Assembly: GCF_036906915.1 (NCBI RefSeq)
Contig: NZ_JBAKHX010000056.1
Coordinates: 1 to 53,438, forward strand
Length of the DNA stretch: 53,438 bases
DNA from: Phytohabitans sp036906915
GTDB lineage: Bacteria; Actinomycetota; Actinomycetes; Mycobacteriales; Micromonosporaceae
Reading direction: 5' to 3'
Made by a program: the position numbers and the translations under genes. Shown here in pieces: positions 39,769-48,455 of the stretch (positions are counted from its first letter, which is position 1; each line of letters starts with the position of its first letter). A model generated the notes under the pieces. That model saw only the letters and a list, made by a program, of their open reading frames with translations, had not been told where the DNA came from and did no database searches.

Positions 39769-41292
39769 ATGAGCGTGCTGCGCACGAAGTCGGTCGAGGA
39801 GTCCATCCGGGACACCGAGCAGCCCGAGCACCGGCTGCGCAAGGAGTTGTCCGGATTGGACCTCACCGTGTTCGGTATCGGGGTCATCATCGGCACGGGG
39901 ATCTTCGTGCTGACCGGCGTGGCCGCGAACCAGACGGCCGGGCCAGCGGTCGCGTTGTCATTCGTGGCGGCCGGTGTGGCGTGCGCACTCGCTGCGCTGT
40001 GCTACGCGGAGTTCGCGTCGACGGTGCCGGTGGCTGGCAGCGCGTACACCTATTCGTACGCGGTCCTCGGCGAGCTCGTCGCCTGGATCATCGGGTGGGA
40101 CCTGATCCTGGAGTTCGTCCTCGCGGGCGCCACAGTGGCCGTGGGCTGGTCGCAGTACTTCGCCGTGCTCCTCGATACGATCGGCGTGAGTCTTCCGGAC
40201 ACCTTCACCGGCGGCGTGATCAACCTTCCAGCGGCACTCATCGTTCTCATCCTCACCGCGGTCCTGATCACTGGCATCAAGGTCTCCTCGCGGGTCAATG
40301 CCATCGTGGTAACCGTCAAGGTCGCGGTGGTGCTTTTCGTCATCACAGCCGGGCTCTTCTTCATCAAGGGCGGCAACTACACGCCGTTCATTCCGCCGGC
40401 CGAGCCCGCATCAGGCGGCTCCGGCACGGAGGCGACCCTCGTGGAAGCCATCTTCGGCCAGGCGCCGGCCAACTTCGGCATCAGCGGTATCCTCGCCGCG
40501 GCGGCGCTGGTGTTCTTCGCGTTCATCGGTTTCGACATCGTCGCCACTGCGGCTGAGGAAACCCGGGTGCCGCAGCGGGACGTGCCGCGGGGGATCCTCG
40601 GCTCGCTGGCGATCTGCACCGCGCTGTACGTCGCTGTCTCGCTGGTGGTGGTCGGTATGCAGAACTACACCGAGCTGGACAGTGAGGCTCCACTCGCCGC
40701 GGCGTTCCAGGCCGTCGGGAGGCCGGCGTTCGCCAACCTCATCACAGTCGGCGCCCTCGCCGGGCTGACCACGGTGGTGATGATCCTGATGTTGGGGCAG
40801 AGCCGGGTCGCGTTCGCGATGAGCCGTGACGGGCTGCTCCCGCGGTGGCTCAGCCGCGTACATCCGCGCTTCGGAACCCCGCACCGCATCACCGCCATCG
40901 TCGGTGTGCTGGTGGCCATTCTCGCCGCGTTCGTCCCGCTGGAGGAGCTCGCCGAGATGGTCAACATCGGTACCCTGTTCGCGTTCGTTCTCGTCTCGGT
41001 CGCGGTCGTGGTGCTGCGTCGTACCCGGCCGGACCTGCCGCGCGGCTTCCGCGTTCCCTGGATGCCGCTGATACCAGTGCTGTCGGTGATGGCCTGCGTG
41101 GCGCTCATGCTGTTCCTCACCGTCGAAACCTGGCTGCGGTTCGTCGTCTGGATGGCCCTGGGGCTGCTGGTCTACTTCCTCTACGGCCGCCGCCACAGCA
41201 GGCTCGGCCGCCGCGAGCGCGACCGCCCATCGCTGCCAGACCAGCAGCAAGACCTGCGCACCGGACTCGGCTCGTCGTCGCCGTCGCCGTAA
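39769..41292 (+). CDS. APC-family amino acid permease (cationic amino acid transporter-like)
   Basis: 507 residues with about 12 helices. The first helix contains the APC signature FGIGVIIGTGIFVLTG (substrate backbone-binding GxGIF), helix 2-3 ALCYAEFASTVPVAGSAYTY and helix 6 FIGFDIVATAAEE, the pattern of the CAT (YfnA-like) subfamily. The cytoplasmic tail after about 470 is polar and Gln/Arg-rich. The substrate is probably a neutral or cationic amino acid; specificity cannot be told. It stands as a single gene with ATG 39769 behind GATGAGGTGAT. Confidence 0.92.
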   Translation: MSVLRTKSVEESIRDTEQPEHRLRKELSGLDLTVFGIGVIIGTGIFVLTGVAANQTAGPAVALSFVAAGVACALAALCYAEFASTVPVAGSAYTYSYAVLGELVAWIIGWDLILEFVLAGATVAVGWSQYFAVLLDTIGVSLPDTFTGGVINLPAALIVLILTAVLITGIKVSSRVNAIVVTVKVAVVLFVITAGLFFIKGGNYTPFIPPAEPASGGSGTEATLVEAIFGQAPANFGISGILAAAALVFFAFIGFDIVATAAEETRVPQRDVPRGILGSLAICTALYVAVSLVVVGMQNYTELDSEAPLAAAFQAVGRPAFANLITVGALAGLTTVVMILMLGQSRVAFAMSRDGLLPRWLSRVHPRFGTPHRITAIVGVLVAILAAFVPLEELAEMVNIGTLFAFVLVSVAVVVLRRTRPDLPRGFRVPWMPLIPVLSVMACVALMLFLTVETWLRFVVWMALGLLVYFLYGRRHSRLGRRERDRPSLPDQQQDLRTGLGSSSPSP

Positions 41293-41507
41293 CCGCTAGG
41301 CCCTGGATGACTCACCGGCAGACTTCGCGCGTCAAGCCATTCACAAACATCACTGAAACTATGTAGGCTGGCCTGGGAGCCGCGAGCCGAGGCGGGCAGT
41401 CTTTCCGCTTCCCGCTCAACCGACGTCACATACGTCGACCTTCGCGCGCCCTCGACGCTATCGAGACTCGTCGAGCGCCCACGCCAGGTCCAGGACTTGC
41501 TGGAGTA

Positions 41508-42590
41508 ATGATGAAAGTTTCACGGCGAGCCAGGCGGCTCGTACTCGCTTCGATCACCGTCGTGGTCGCCGCTTTGACGATCGTCGTCATCGGCCGCGCC
41601 GGCCCGGCGTCGGCACACGGTTCGGTCACCGATCCACCGTCGCGTAACTACGGATGCTGGGAGCGCTGGGGCGACGACCATCTGAACCCCAACATGGCGC
41701 AGACCGACCCCATGTGCGCTCAAGCCTGGCAGGCCAACCCGAACACCATGTGGAACTGGAACGGGCTGTACCGCGAGAACGTGGGCGGCAACCACCAGGC
41801 CGTGGTACCGGATGGCCAGCTCTGCAGCGGTGGTCGCACCCAGGGCGGGCTGTACGCGTCGCTCGACGCGGTCGGCGCGTGGGTCGCCAAGCCTGTGCCG
41901 AACAACTTCACCCTGACGATCACGGACGGGGCACGCCACGGTGCCGACTATCTGCTGATCTACATCACCAAGCAGGGCTTCGACCCGACGACGCAGCCGC
42001 TCACCTGGGGCAGCCTCGAGCTGATCCAGCGCACCGGCAGCTACCCCACCACCGGGCTCTACCAGGCTCAGGTGAATGCGGGGAATCGCACCGGCCGGCA
42101 CGTCGTTTACACGATCTGGCAGGCGAGCCACCTCGACCAGCCGTACTACCTGTGCAGCGACGTCATCTTCGGCGGTGGCACCAGCACCCCGCCGCCGACG
42201 ACACCGCCGGTCACCACCCCGCCCACCACGCCGCCGGTCACCACTCCGCCGGTCACCACTCCGCCGGTCACCACCCCGCCGCCCGGCAACGGCGGCTGCA
42301 CCGCGACGTACGCCAAGACCAGCGAGTGGAGCGGTGGCTTCGGCGCCACCGTCACGGTGACGGCCACAAGCAGCGCGATCAGTGGTTGGACAGTGCGCTG
42401 GACCTGGCCGAACGGCCAGAGCATCACGAATTCGTGGAATGCGACGGTAACGTCCAGCGGCGCGTCGGTGACCGCCGCGAACGTAGGTTACAACGGCCGG
42501 TTGAACGCCGGCCAGAGCACGAGTTTCGGGTTCAACGGAGCCTGGAACGGCACGAACACCGCGCCCACGCTGACCTGTACGGCCAGCTGA
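41508..42590 (+). CDS. Lytic polysaccharide monooxygenase AA10 with C-terminal CBM2
   Basis: 360 residues: signal peptide 1-36 ending PASA, mature N-terminus H37-G-S-V, catalytic AA10 domain (37 to about 225), a Thr/Pro/Val linker (about 226-262) and a family 2 carbohydrate-binding module (about 265-360; SGWTVRWTWPNGQSITNSWN). The histidine brace that binds copper is H37 and H144 (TDGARHGADY). It cleaves cellulose or chitin oxidatively outside the cell; the CBM2 favours cellulose. The start ATG 41508 has GGAG upstream, with ATG 41511 as an alternative. A second AA10 lies on the opposite strand 1.4 kb away. A strong inverted repeat closes the gene. Confidence 0.94.
   Translation: MMKVSRRARRLVLASITVVVAALTIVVIGRAGPASAHGSVTDPPSRNYGCWERWGDDHLNPNMAQTDPMCAQAWQANPNTMWNWNGLYRENVGGNHQAVVPDGQLCSGGRTQGGLYASLDAVGAWVAKPVPNNFTLTITDGARHGADYLLIYITKQGFDPTTQPLTWGSLELIQRTGSYPTTGLYQAQVNAGNRTGRHVVYTIWQASHLDQPYYLCSDVIFGGGTSTPPPTTPPVTTPPTTPPVTTPPVTTPPVTTPPPGNGGCTATYAKTSEWSGGFGATVTVTATSSAISGWTVRWTWPNGQSITNSWNATVTSSGASVTAANVGYNGRLNAGQSTSFGFNGAWNGTNTAPTLTCTAS
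42204..42287 (+). repeat. 15-bp tandem repeats encoding the LPMO linker
   Basis: Three successive copies of CCGCCGGTCACCAC(T/C) at 42231-42275 and one at 42204-42218 encode the PPVTT units joining the AA10 domain to the CBM2. Such repeats readily vary in copy number by slippage, changing linker length. The repeat is coding and not a CRISPR or regulatory array. Confidence 0.85.
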
Positions 42591-42599
42591 ACCAAATCC

Positions 42600-42634
42600 G
42601 GTGGGGGTGGCACCGTCACGGTGCCACCCCCACC
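42600..42634 (+). terminator. Terminator of the LPMO-CBM2 gene
   Basis: GGTGGGGGTGGCACCGT and its complement form a 17-bp perfect inverted repeat with essentially no spacer, 9 bases after the stop at 42590. A functional loop would open a pair or two at the tip. Confidence 0.85.
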
Positions 42635-42692
42635 GCTACGTCGGAGCCTCACCAGGGTCGGGCGCCGCTTTGCACGGAGGATTCGACGGGCG

Positions 42693-42961
42693 CTAGCCGA
42701 GTTGGTCGCGGCGGCGGATCAGGTAGGCGGTCTCGGCGGTGTTGCCCGCCAGCTCGATGGCTTTGTCGTAGGCCGCGCGCGACTGCTGGCTGTGGCCCAG
42801 CCGGCGCAGCAGGTCGGCGCGGGTCACGTGGTAGGCGTGGTAGCCGGCCAACTTGTCCTGGAGACGGTCGACGGCCGCCAGTGCCACCTGCGGGCCGTCG
42901 AGCTCGGCGACCGCGATGGCCCGGTTGAGGGCGATGATCGGCGAGGGGGCGGGCTGTCGCC
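42693..42961 (-). pseudogene. C-terminal remnant of a COG4941-type (DUF6596) sigma factor
   Basis: The frame reads PAPSPIIALNRAIAVAELDG, then QVALAAVDRLQDKLAGYHAY, a tetratricopeptide-like DLLRRLGHSQQSRAAYDKAI and ends LIRRRDQLG-stop. This is the last about 85 residues of the long ECF-like sigma factors that end in a TPR domain. All promoter-binding regions are absent. Upstream it runs directly into a dihydrofolate-reductase-like fragment, showing a deletion joint near 42960. Confidence 0.7.
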
Positions 42962-43030
42962 GGGATCAGCCCATGTTCCCCACGAGCCGGCGAAGATCTC
43001 GTAGGTCTGCCGACCGAACAGGAACGCCTC
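42955..43030 (-). pseudogene. Fragment of a dihydrofolate reductase / RibD-like protein
   Basis: A 25-codon stretch reads EAFLFGRQTYEIFAGSWGTW followed by ADPGD, a block found in RibD-C/dihydrofolate-reductase-like proteins. Such genes are common neighbours of COG4941 sigma factors in actinobacteria. Sequence on either side does not continue the match, so only the deletion scar of a former operon remains. Confidence 0.6.
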
Positions 43031-43218
43031 TCACCCCTGCAACGAACACGTCGGCCCCAATCCGACACCACCTCCCCGATTTCCTTCGAGGATTTCTGGT
43101 ACGCCGGTTGGGAACGATCGACAGCCAGACGCTTCCGGGACGGCTGCGCCGGATTCCGACGACTACGCCGAGCGGGCGGCTCTGATGCCGCAATCAGTGC
43201 ACCCGCTGATCAGCATGC

Positions 43219-43800
43219 TCAGAGCCCGGCCGCGGCGTCGTACCGGCGGCGCAGGTCGGCCATCTCCGGGTCGGGCAGCGCCTCCTTGAGCGCCAGCTCC
43301 GCGTACTTGTTCGGGAACATCTCCCGCAGGCGGTCGACGTACATGACGTCGGCGGTCGCCTCGACCACCTGGATGCCCGGAGGCTCGGTGGACATGTCCA
43401 TGATCACCGGGCCGGCCAGCTTGACCGCTACGTCCCAGGGGCGTTTCTGTTCGGCGACCCCGCAGAGGTGGAAGCCGTAGACCGTCCGCACGTCGGCGAG
43501 CGTGGTGACCTCGGCCGGCTCATAGCCGTAGACGCGGACCCCGCAGATCACCGCCGGCTTCGCCTCCTCGGTGGTTATCTGCTCGAGGTTGTGTCCGGCG
43601 TGGTTGTGTTGCCCCGGGTCCGCCTGTTCGAGCGTGGTACGCATCCGGTTCGTGATCTGCGTTTGCAGATCCACCGGCTCCGCCTCCGAACTGGCCGAAT
43701 TGACCAGTACAACCGCGCTGACCGACACCGCCAGCAGGATCACCGCCACCCACACGAAGCGGTTTCGGTACCACCCCGCGAAACTCTCCCGGGAAATCAT
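43219..43800 (-). CDS. Membrane-anchored extracytoplasmic protein of unknown function
   Basis: 193 residues from ATG 43800. A single N-terminal helix (about 13-33, FVWVAVILLAVSVSAVVLVN) is followed by an extracytoplasmic domain containing HNHAGHN (about 63-69) and two Cys (in VICGVRV and FHLCGVA) that could pair. The sequence has no recognised domain. The frame is open upstream to 43923, but that part is basic and GAGAGG favours 43800. It lies between two gene remnants and the second LPMO, and no role can be assigned. Confidence 0.72.
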   Translation of the reverse strand: MISRESFAGWYRNRFVWVAVILLAVSVSAVVLVNSASSEAEPVDLQTQITNRMRTTLEQADPGQHNHAGHNLEQITTEEAKPAVICGVRVYGYEPAEVTTLADVRTVYGFHLCGVAEQKRPWDVAVKLAGPVIMDMSTEPPGIQVVEATADVMYVDRLREMFPNKYAELALKEALPDPEMADLRRRYDAAAGL

Positions 43801-43876
43801 TTGTTGCCTCTCACCTCGTCGTCGGTTCTGGTGTTTGGGCCGTCTGGGCGAATTGGCTGGCGAGCATCGGGGGACC

Positions 43877-43914
43877 CTCCGGCCCAGGACGTCAGTCAAC
43901 GTCCTGGGCCGGAG
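43877..43914 (-). terminator. Terminator of the second LPMO gene
   Basis: CTCCGGCCCAGGACGT and its complement (16 bp, perfect) flank a 6-base loop CAGTCA, 28 bases downstream of the LPMO stop at 43943 on the minus strand. Confidence 0.85.
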
Positions 43915-43942
43915 AGGTGTCACGGCTGCCGGTCCGGGTCGA

Positions 43943-44623
43943 TCAGCCGAAGTTCACGTCGCTGCACCACATGTAGGCCTGGTCGAGGTGCGAGGCCTGC
44001 CAGATGACGAAGAGGATGTGGTGTCCGGTGTAGCCGGAGGTCGATACGTTGAACGTGATGTTTTGCGCCGGTGCGTAACGGCCGGTCTGGGTGATGAAGT
44101 CGAGGTTTCCCCAACCGAGGCGCTGGGTGGTTGGGTTGAACCCCTGCTTGCTGACGTAGACCCGGAAGTAGTCAGCTCCGTGGCTGGCCTGGTCGTACAG
44201 CTGGATTGAGAAGCTGCGGCTGAGGTTGGTCGTCTTCCACGCTCCCGGCTGGTTCAGGCTGTCGTTCCTGGACAGGCCGTTGCTGCACAGCTGTCCGTCG
44301 GGGGTCCGAGCCTGGAACTGTCCGCCGAGGCCATCTCGCAGCGCGCTCATCCAGTTCCACATGGTGTCGGGGTTAGCCTGAAAGGCCTGCCAGCACATGG
44401 GGTCTTGTTGTTGCATGGCAGGGTTCGTGTGCTGGTTTCCCCAGGTCTTCCAGCACTGGTAGGCGCGGGTTGCCGGGTTGATGATGGTGCCGTGGGCCTG
44501 GGCTGCGCCGGTCCAGGGCAGCGTGCCGACCATCATGGCGAGCAGCAGGACGAGCGCTCGAACGGGCTGGCGGAAGGCTGACCGGGATCGCCCACCGGAT
44601 TGGTCGAGCTTGTGTGAACGCAC
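43943..44623 (-). CDS. Lytic polysaccharide monooxygenase AA10, single domain
   Basis: 226 residues: signal peptide 1-43 ending AQA, mature N-terminus H44-G-T-I-I-N-P, and the AA10 domain up to the C-terminus with no binding module. The copper histidine brace is H44 and H148 (YDQASHGADY). GGAGG lies 7 bases before GTG 44623. It shares domain organisation and motifs (YQCWKTWGNQHTNPAM, DPMCWQAFQANP) with the CBM2-bearing enzyme at 41508 and probably complements it on cellulose or chitin. A LacI-type half palindrome and an unusually AT-rich stretch (44681-44720) mark its promoter. Confidence 0.93.
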   Translation of the reverse strand: MRSHKLDQSGGRSRSAFRQPVRALVLLLAMMVGTLPWTGAAQAHGTIINPATRAYQCWKTWGNQHTNPAMQQQDPMCWQAFQANPDTMWNWMSALRDGLGGQFQARTPDGQLCSNGLSRNDSLNQPGAWKTTNLSRSFSIQLYDQASHGADYFRVYVSKQGFNPTTQRLGWGNLDFITQTGRYAPAQNITFNVSTSGYTGHHILFVIWQASHLDQAYMWCSDVNFG

Positions 44624-44659
44624 TGTGCATCCTCCGTTCTGCGGCGGTAAAGATCCGTC

Positions 44660-44673
44660 TGGGAGCGCTTTCG
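44660..44673. promoter_or_regulatory. CebR/LacI-like operator upstream of the second LPMO
   Basis: TGGGAGCGCTTTCG matches 11 of 14 bases of the streptomycete CebR box TGGGAGCGCTCCCA, with the central AGCGCT typical of LacI-family sites. It lies 37 bases before GTG 44623. Control by cellobiose-type inducers is inferred. Confidence 0.5.
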
Positions 44674-44895
44674 ACGAGTGTTACATCTATAGACTTAAAT
44701 ATCAAGAACGTCTATTAATGTCGGTGTGGGTCGAGTTGGCCGGAGTCGTGTCGAGTGCGGCTTGCGGCTGTCTGCTTCGGACAGTTGTTACTTACGGCAA
44801 CCAGGGTCGACAGCTCGACGAGGGTCGCTGTGGATCACCATCGCCCGTGATTCTGGCGGGGCCCGCTGACCCGGACGCCTGATACAAACGCGGTC

Positions 44896-46152
44896 ATGAA
44901 TCTCCGCGAGGTGGCCGTGACGATCCTGCTGGGGCCTGGCGTGTTCCTGTGCTGCGTCGTGGTGCTCGGCATGGTCAATGCCATGCTGTGGTCGGTCCTG
45001 CGGGCGAAGCTGCTCGACCCGGAGTTCGTGCTGGCTGGGCGGTGGGGTCTCGGTCCGACGATCCGGCGGGTGTGGCGGGCCGACCTCGAACACGGCACCT
45101 CCGGCTTCTCCTCGGTCTCCGTTGCGGCCGCCTGGGTTCAGGTCTTCGCCGCCGTCGGCGGCGGGCTCACCGCGACCATCGTGCTGTGGCCAGTGCCGGT
45201 GCCTCAGTCCTGGCTGGCTGGCCCTGGGGCCGCGGTCGGTGTGCTGGTGTACTCCGTCCTCCTCTGGCGTGGCATACGCGCGGTGTCCCGCCCTCGCCTG
45301 GTGGTCTACGGGCGGCTGGTCAACCGGCCGGCCCGCGCCGCCGCCACGCTGGCCGCGTTCCTGTACTGGGTCTGGAGCAAGACGGTCAATATGGCCTGGG
45401 CGCTGTCTGGCGTGTTCCTGCTGGCCCAGCTGGTCGGCACGGCGTGGGGTCGGCCCGAAGACGAGATCCTCGGGCTGGTCGGCGTGGCGTTCCTCACCGC
45501 TCTCGCCACCGTGCCGGTCGTGCTGCTGGTGACCGGGATCGTGGACGAGTTCTGGATCGGCGTCGTCACCCGGCGGGCGATCGCTATGTTCCTCGCGTCG
45601 CAGGGGCGGGCCAGGCGCCCAAGGCGTCCGACCGGGGCGGCGTACTACAGCCCACACAGGGTCCCTGACCGTTTCGCCGCCGATCGCGCGTCGCTGGGCC
45701 GGATCGCCGAGCTGCTGGCCCGGGCCGCGGACCGGATCGACCGGTCGGTGCCGGCACCTGCCCGGCCGCAGCCGGTCGCCACCCTGCTCCGCGGCGCAGT
45801 GGACGTCCTCACGGTGCACCTGCGCAGCCTGCGGTCAGCTGCGGGGCCGACGACACCGGAGATTTACGCGCTGCTCCAGACGGTGGCAGCGGTCCTCGTC
45901 GGACCGTGGCGCGGCGCCGCCTACGACGAGCTGAACCGCCAGGTCAACGGGTTCGACCCGGACGGACGGCCGGCTGAACGCTTGCCCACGCTCGGCGAGC
46001 GGAGCCTGACCCGGTACGCCCGGCGGATCGCCGACGCGGTGGACACCAGCCACCGGCTGGCGGTCGCCGTGCTCGGCCTCGCGTCTCTTGCGTATTTGGT
46101 ATATCTGGTCGGGATCGGTCACCGCGGCCTCTCCGAGGTGTTTCGCCCCTGA
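44896..46152 (+). CDS. Multi-helix membrane protein of unknown function
   Basis: 418 residues. Hydrophobic helices at about 8-30, 78-100, 108-122, 150-178 and 195-217 form an N-terminal membrane half. The second half (about 220-390) is a soluble Arg/Asp-rich helical region, followed by a final helix near 390-410 (LAVAVLGLASLAYLVYLVGI). No known motif was seen. It has its own promoter region, since the preceding 270 bases are noncoding; ATG 44896 is the first in-frame start at the first helix. Confidence 0.78.
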   Translation: MNLREVAVTILLGPGVFLCCVVVLGMVNAMLWSVLRAKLLDPEFVLAGRWGLGPTIRRVWRADLEHGTSGFSSVSVAAAWVQVFAAVGGGLTATIVLWPVPVPQSWLAGPGAAVGVLVYSVLLWRGIRAVSRPRLVVYGRLVNRPARAAATLAAFLYWVWSKTVNMAWALSGVFLLAQLVGTAWGRPEDEILGLVGVAFLTALATVPVVLLVTGIVDEFWIGVVTRRAIAMFLASQGRARRPRRPTGAAYYSPHRVPDRFAADRASLGRIAELLARAADRIDRSVPAPARPQPVATLLRGAVDVLTVHLRSLRSAAGPTTPEIYALLQTVAAVLVGPWRGAAYDELNRQVNGFDPDGRPAERLPTLGERSLTRYARRIADAVDTSHRLAVAVLGLASLAYLVYLVGIGHRGLSEVFRP

Positions 46153-46257
46153 CCAGCCCGCGCGGGCGTCTCAGCTGAGCTTCGGACGAAAACACCCGCG
46201 GCCGAGTCGGGTTGCTGAAGTAGCAACATAGTTTGTCAAACCTCAGCGAGATTCAGG

Positions 46258-46344
46258 ATGCTGGCGGGCATGGAAATCAACGAGTCCAGCGACTTGGTCG
46301 TCGACAAGACCGCGGCGCCGCACCAGAGGGGAGCCACCCGATGA
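46258..46344 (+). CDS. Possible 28-codon leader ORF coupled to the methyltransferase
   Basis: ATG 46258 opens a short frame (MLAGMEINESSDLVVDKTAA...) that ends in TGA overlapping the methyltransferase ATG (ATGA at 46341). It has no obvious ribosome site and no recognised relative. It could be a coupling leader peptide, the tail of a lost gene, or chance. Confidence 0.25.
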   Translation: MLAGMEINESSDLVVDKTAAPHQRGATR

Positions 46345-47054
46345 GTGGGCACGGGCACCACCTCACCGAGGATGAAGCGGCTGCGATGTTCGAACCGGCC
46401 GCCTGGGACGAGCGGTATAGCGCACCGGAGAAGATCTGGAGCGGGAACCCCAACCCGCAGCTGGTCGCCGAGGTGGCCGGGCTGACGCCGGGCACCGCGC
46501 TGGACGTCGGCTGCGGCGAGGGGGGAGACGTGATCTGGCTGGCCCGCCAGGGCTGGACGGTCACCGGCGCCGACTTCTCCGCCAACGGCCTGGCACGCGC
46601 CGCCCGGCACGCCGAGCAGGCCGGGGTCGCCGACCGCGTCGACTGGTGGCAGGTCGACGCGCGGACATTCACGGCGGACGGCCGGTCGTATGACCTGGTC
46701 ACCAGCCACTACCTGCACCCGCCGGCTGGCGGGATGGTCGAGGTGATCGGTCGGTTGGCTGAGGCCGTCGCGGCCGGGGGCCGACTACTGGTCGTTGGCC
46801 ACGCGCCGTCCGCGGTGTTCAGTCACCTGACCGGGAGCCAGCACAAGGCGATGTTCGTCGCCGAGGAGCTGTTGCCGGGCCTGCCGGACGACTTTGAGAC
46901 GCTCGTGGCCGAGCAGCGGCCGCGGACAGTGACCCGCGACGGTGTAGTGGTCGACATTCAGGATTCCACGCTGCTCGTCCGCCGTCCCCTCACAAGTGGA
47001 TCCCGCGACGGGCTACATCGTGCGGGCCCGGACTGGCATGACCCGACTGTGTGA
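46341..47054 (+). CDS. Class I SAM-dependent methyltransferase
   Basis: 237 residues. Motif I ALDVGCGEGGDVIWLARQGW, motif II VTGADFSANGLARA, then DWWQVDARTF and YDLVTSHYLHPP (post-I/II) are intact. The start HGHHLTEDEAAAMFEPAAWD is characteristic of a family of small-molecule or metalloid/thiol methyltransferases in actinobacteria; the substrate is unknown. GAGGGGAG precedes ATG 46341, so the 36 upstream in-frame codons are not used. It converges on the glf gene with a 59-base gap. Confidence 0.88.
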   Translation: MSGHGHHLTEDEAAAMFEPAAWDERYSAPEKIWSGNPNPQLVAEVAGLTPGTALDVGCGEGGDVIWLARQGWTVTGADFSANGLARAARHAEQAGVADRVDWWQVDARTFTADGRSYDLVTSHYLHPPAGGMVEVIGRLAEAVAAGGRLLVVGHAPSAVFSHLTGSQHKAMFVAEELLPGLPDDFETLVAEQRPRTVTRDGVVVDIQDSTLLVRRPLTSGSRDGLHRAGPDWHDPTV

Positions 47055-47113
47055 GAATGGATCAGGCTGCACGCTTCGCCGCTGGTCGTCACCGTCCTGG
47101 CCGGCGTGCTCCC

Positions 47114-48304
47114 TTACCTGATCTCGGCATCAGGACGCTGCCAACCAGACACCGACGACGTTTCGAAAAGCGGGCGGACCACGTTGTCGAACATGGTGAG
47201 CGCGGAGCCGATCGCCATGTGCATGTCCAGGTACTTGTACATGCCGAGCCGCCCCCCGAAGAACACCTGGTGCTCCGCGCGGACGCGATCACGGTAGCCC
47301 AGCAGCCGGGCGCGGTCCTCGCCGGTGTTGATCGGGTAGTACTGCTCGTCGTGCCGCCGCGCGAAGCGCGAGTACTCCCGCGCGATGATCGTCTGATCGT
47401 CCGGGTAGTCGCGCCGCTCCGGGTAGAAATGGCGGAATTCGTGGATGCGGGTGAACGGCACCGTCTCGTCCGCGTAGTTCATGTGCGCCGTCCCCTGGAA
47501 GTCGCCGACCGGCAGGACCATCCACTCGAAGTCGAGAGTGCGCCACGACAGGTCACCCTCGGCGTAGTCGAAGTAGCGGTCGACGGGGCCGGTGTAGACG
47601 ATCGGCACCGCACCGGCCAACCGGGAACGTACGTCGAAGAAGTCGGTGCCGAGCCGCACCTCGATCCGGGGCTGGTCGACCATCCGCTCCAGCCACGGGG
47701 TGTACCCGTCGACCGGCATCCCCTCGTACTTGTCGTCGAAGTAGCGGTTGTTGAATGTGTACCGCACGGGCAGCCGGCTGATGATTTCGGCGGGCAAGTC
47801 GCGCGGATCGGTCTGCCACTGTTTCGCCGTGTATCCGCGGATGAGCGCCTCGTAGAGGGGGCGGCCGATCAGTGAGATGGCCCGACCCTCCAGCCCGCCG
47901 GTGCCGTCGGCAGCGCTGGCCTGCTCGGCGATCAGCGCCCGCGCCTCGTCCGGCGACATGGCCCGCCCGAAGAAGTGGCAGATGGTGCCCAGGTTGATCG
48001 GCATGGGGTAGACGCGGCCGCCGGCGAGCGTGAAGACCCGGTGCTGGTAGTCGGTGAACATGGTGAATTTGTTGACGTACGCCCATACTCGCTCGTTCGA
48101 CGTATGGAACACGTGCGTGCCGTACCGCTGTATCTTGATGCCCGTCTCCGGGTCCGTCTCATCGTATGCGTTGCCGCCGATGTGGTCACGGCGATCCAGC
48201 ACGAGGACGTTCACGCCGAGTTCCGTGGCGCAGCGTTCGGCCATTGTAAGGCCGAACAGTCCGGCCCCGACGATGACGAGATCCGCGTTCACAGCGCTCA
48301 CCAC
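47114..48304 (-). CDS. glf: UDP-galactopyranose mutase
   Basis: 396 residues, family length. The flavoenzyme interconverts UDP-galactopyranose and UDP-galactofuranose for cell-surface glycans. FAD binding: DLVIVGAGLFGLTMAERCAT and VLVLDRRDHIGGNAYDE; substrate-site residues are in GIKIQRYGTHVFHTS, YTAKQWQTDPRDL and RYTFNNRYFDDKYEG, and a late block reads PINTGEDRARLLGYRD. The start is one of closely spaced GTGs at 48304, 48301 or 48292. It is divergent from a glycosyltransferase, suggesting a galactofuranose-containing polymer or glycoside made by the neighbours. Confidence 0.95.
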   Translation of the reverse strand: MVSAVNADLVIVGAGLFGLTMAERCATELGVNVLVLDRRDHIGGNAYDETDPETGIKIQRYGTHVFHTSNERVWAYVNKFTMFTDYQHRVFTLAGGRVYPMPINLGTICHFFGRAMSPDEARALIAEQASAADGTGGLEGRAISLIGRPLYEALIRGYTAKQWQTDPRDLPAEIISRLPVRYTFNNRYFDDKYEGMPVDGYTPWLERMVDQPRIEVRLGTDFFDVRSRLAGAVPIVYTGPVDRYFDYAEGDLSWRTLDFEWMVLPVGDFQGTAHMNYADETVPFTRIHEFRHFYPERRDYPDDQTIIAREYSRFARRHDEQYYPINTGEDRARLLGYRDRVRAEHQVFFGGRLGMYKYLDMHMAIGSALTMFDNVVRPLFETSSVSGWQRPDAEIR

Positions 48305-48392
48305 CCAGTCTGACTGTCCACAGCGGAGACAGCGGCAAGCCCAGCCCGCAAGCCACCATTGCGGCCATTGTTGTATCTCGCGGCTTCCCTGT

Positions 48393-48412
48393 GAAGACTT
48401 GATGGCGTATTT
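48393..48412 (+). repeat. Shared 20-bp motif, copy 1
   Basis: GAAGAC followed by TT and GATGGCGTATTT. The same arrangement with C in place of TT occurs at 51403. This copy lies 44 bases before the glycosyltransferase start. It may be a regulator site or an upstream peptide start (MAYF). Confidence 0.5.
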
Positions 48413-48455
48413 CCGGTACCGTGTTCGTGTCGATGTGACGATGAGGAGGAAGCTG

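Noticed and set aside
42204..42287. Regularly spaced repeats as a possible CRISPR or iteron array
   Set aside because: The 15-bp units are in-frame PPVTT codons inside the LPMO linker, with no spacers and no cas genes nearby.
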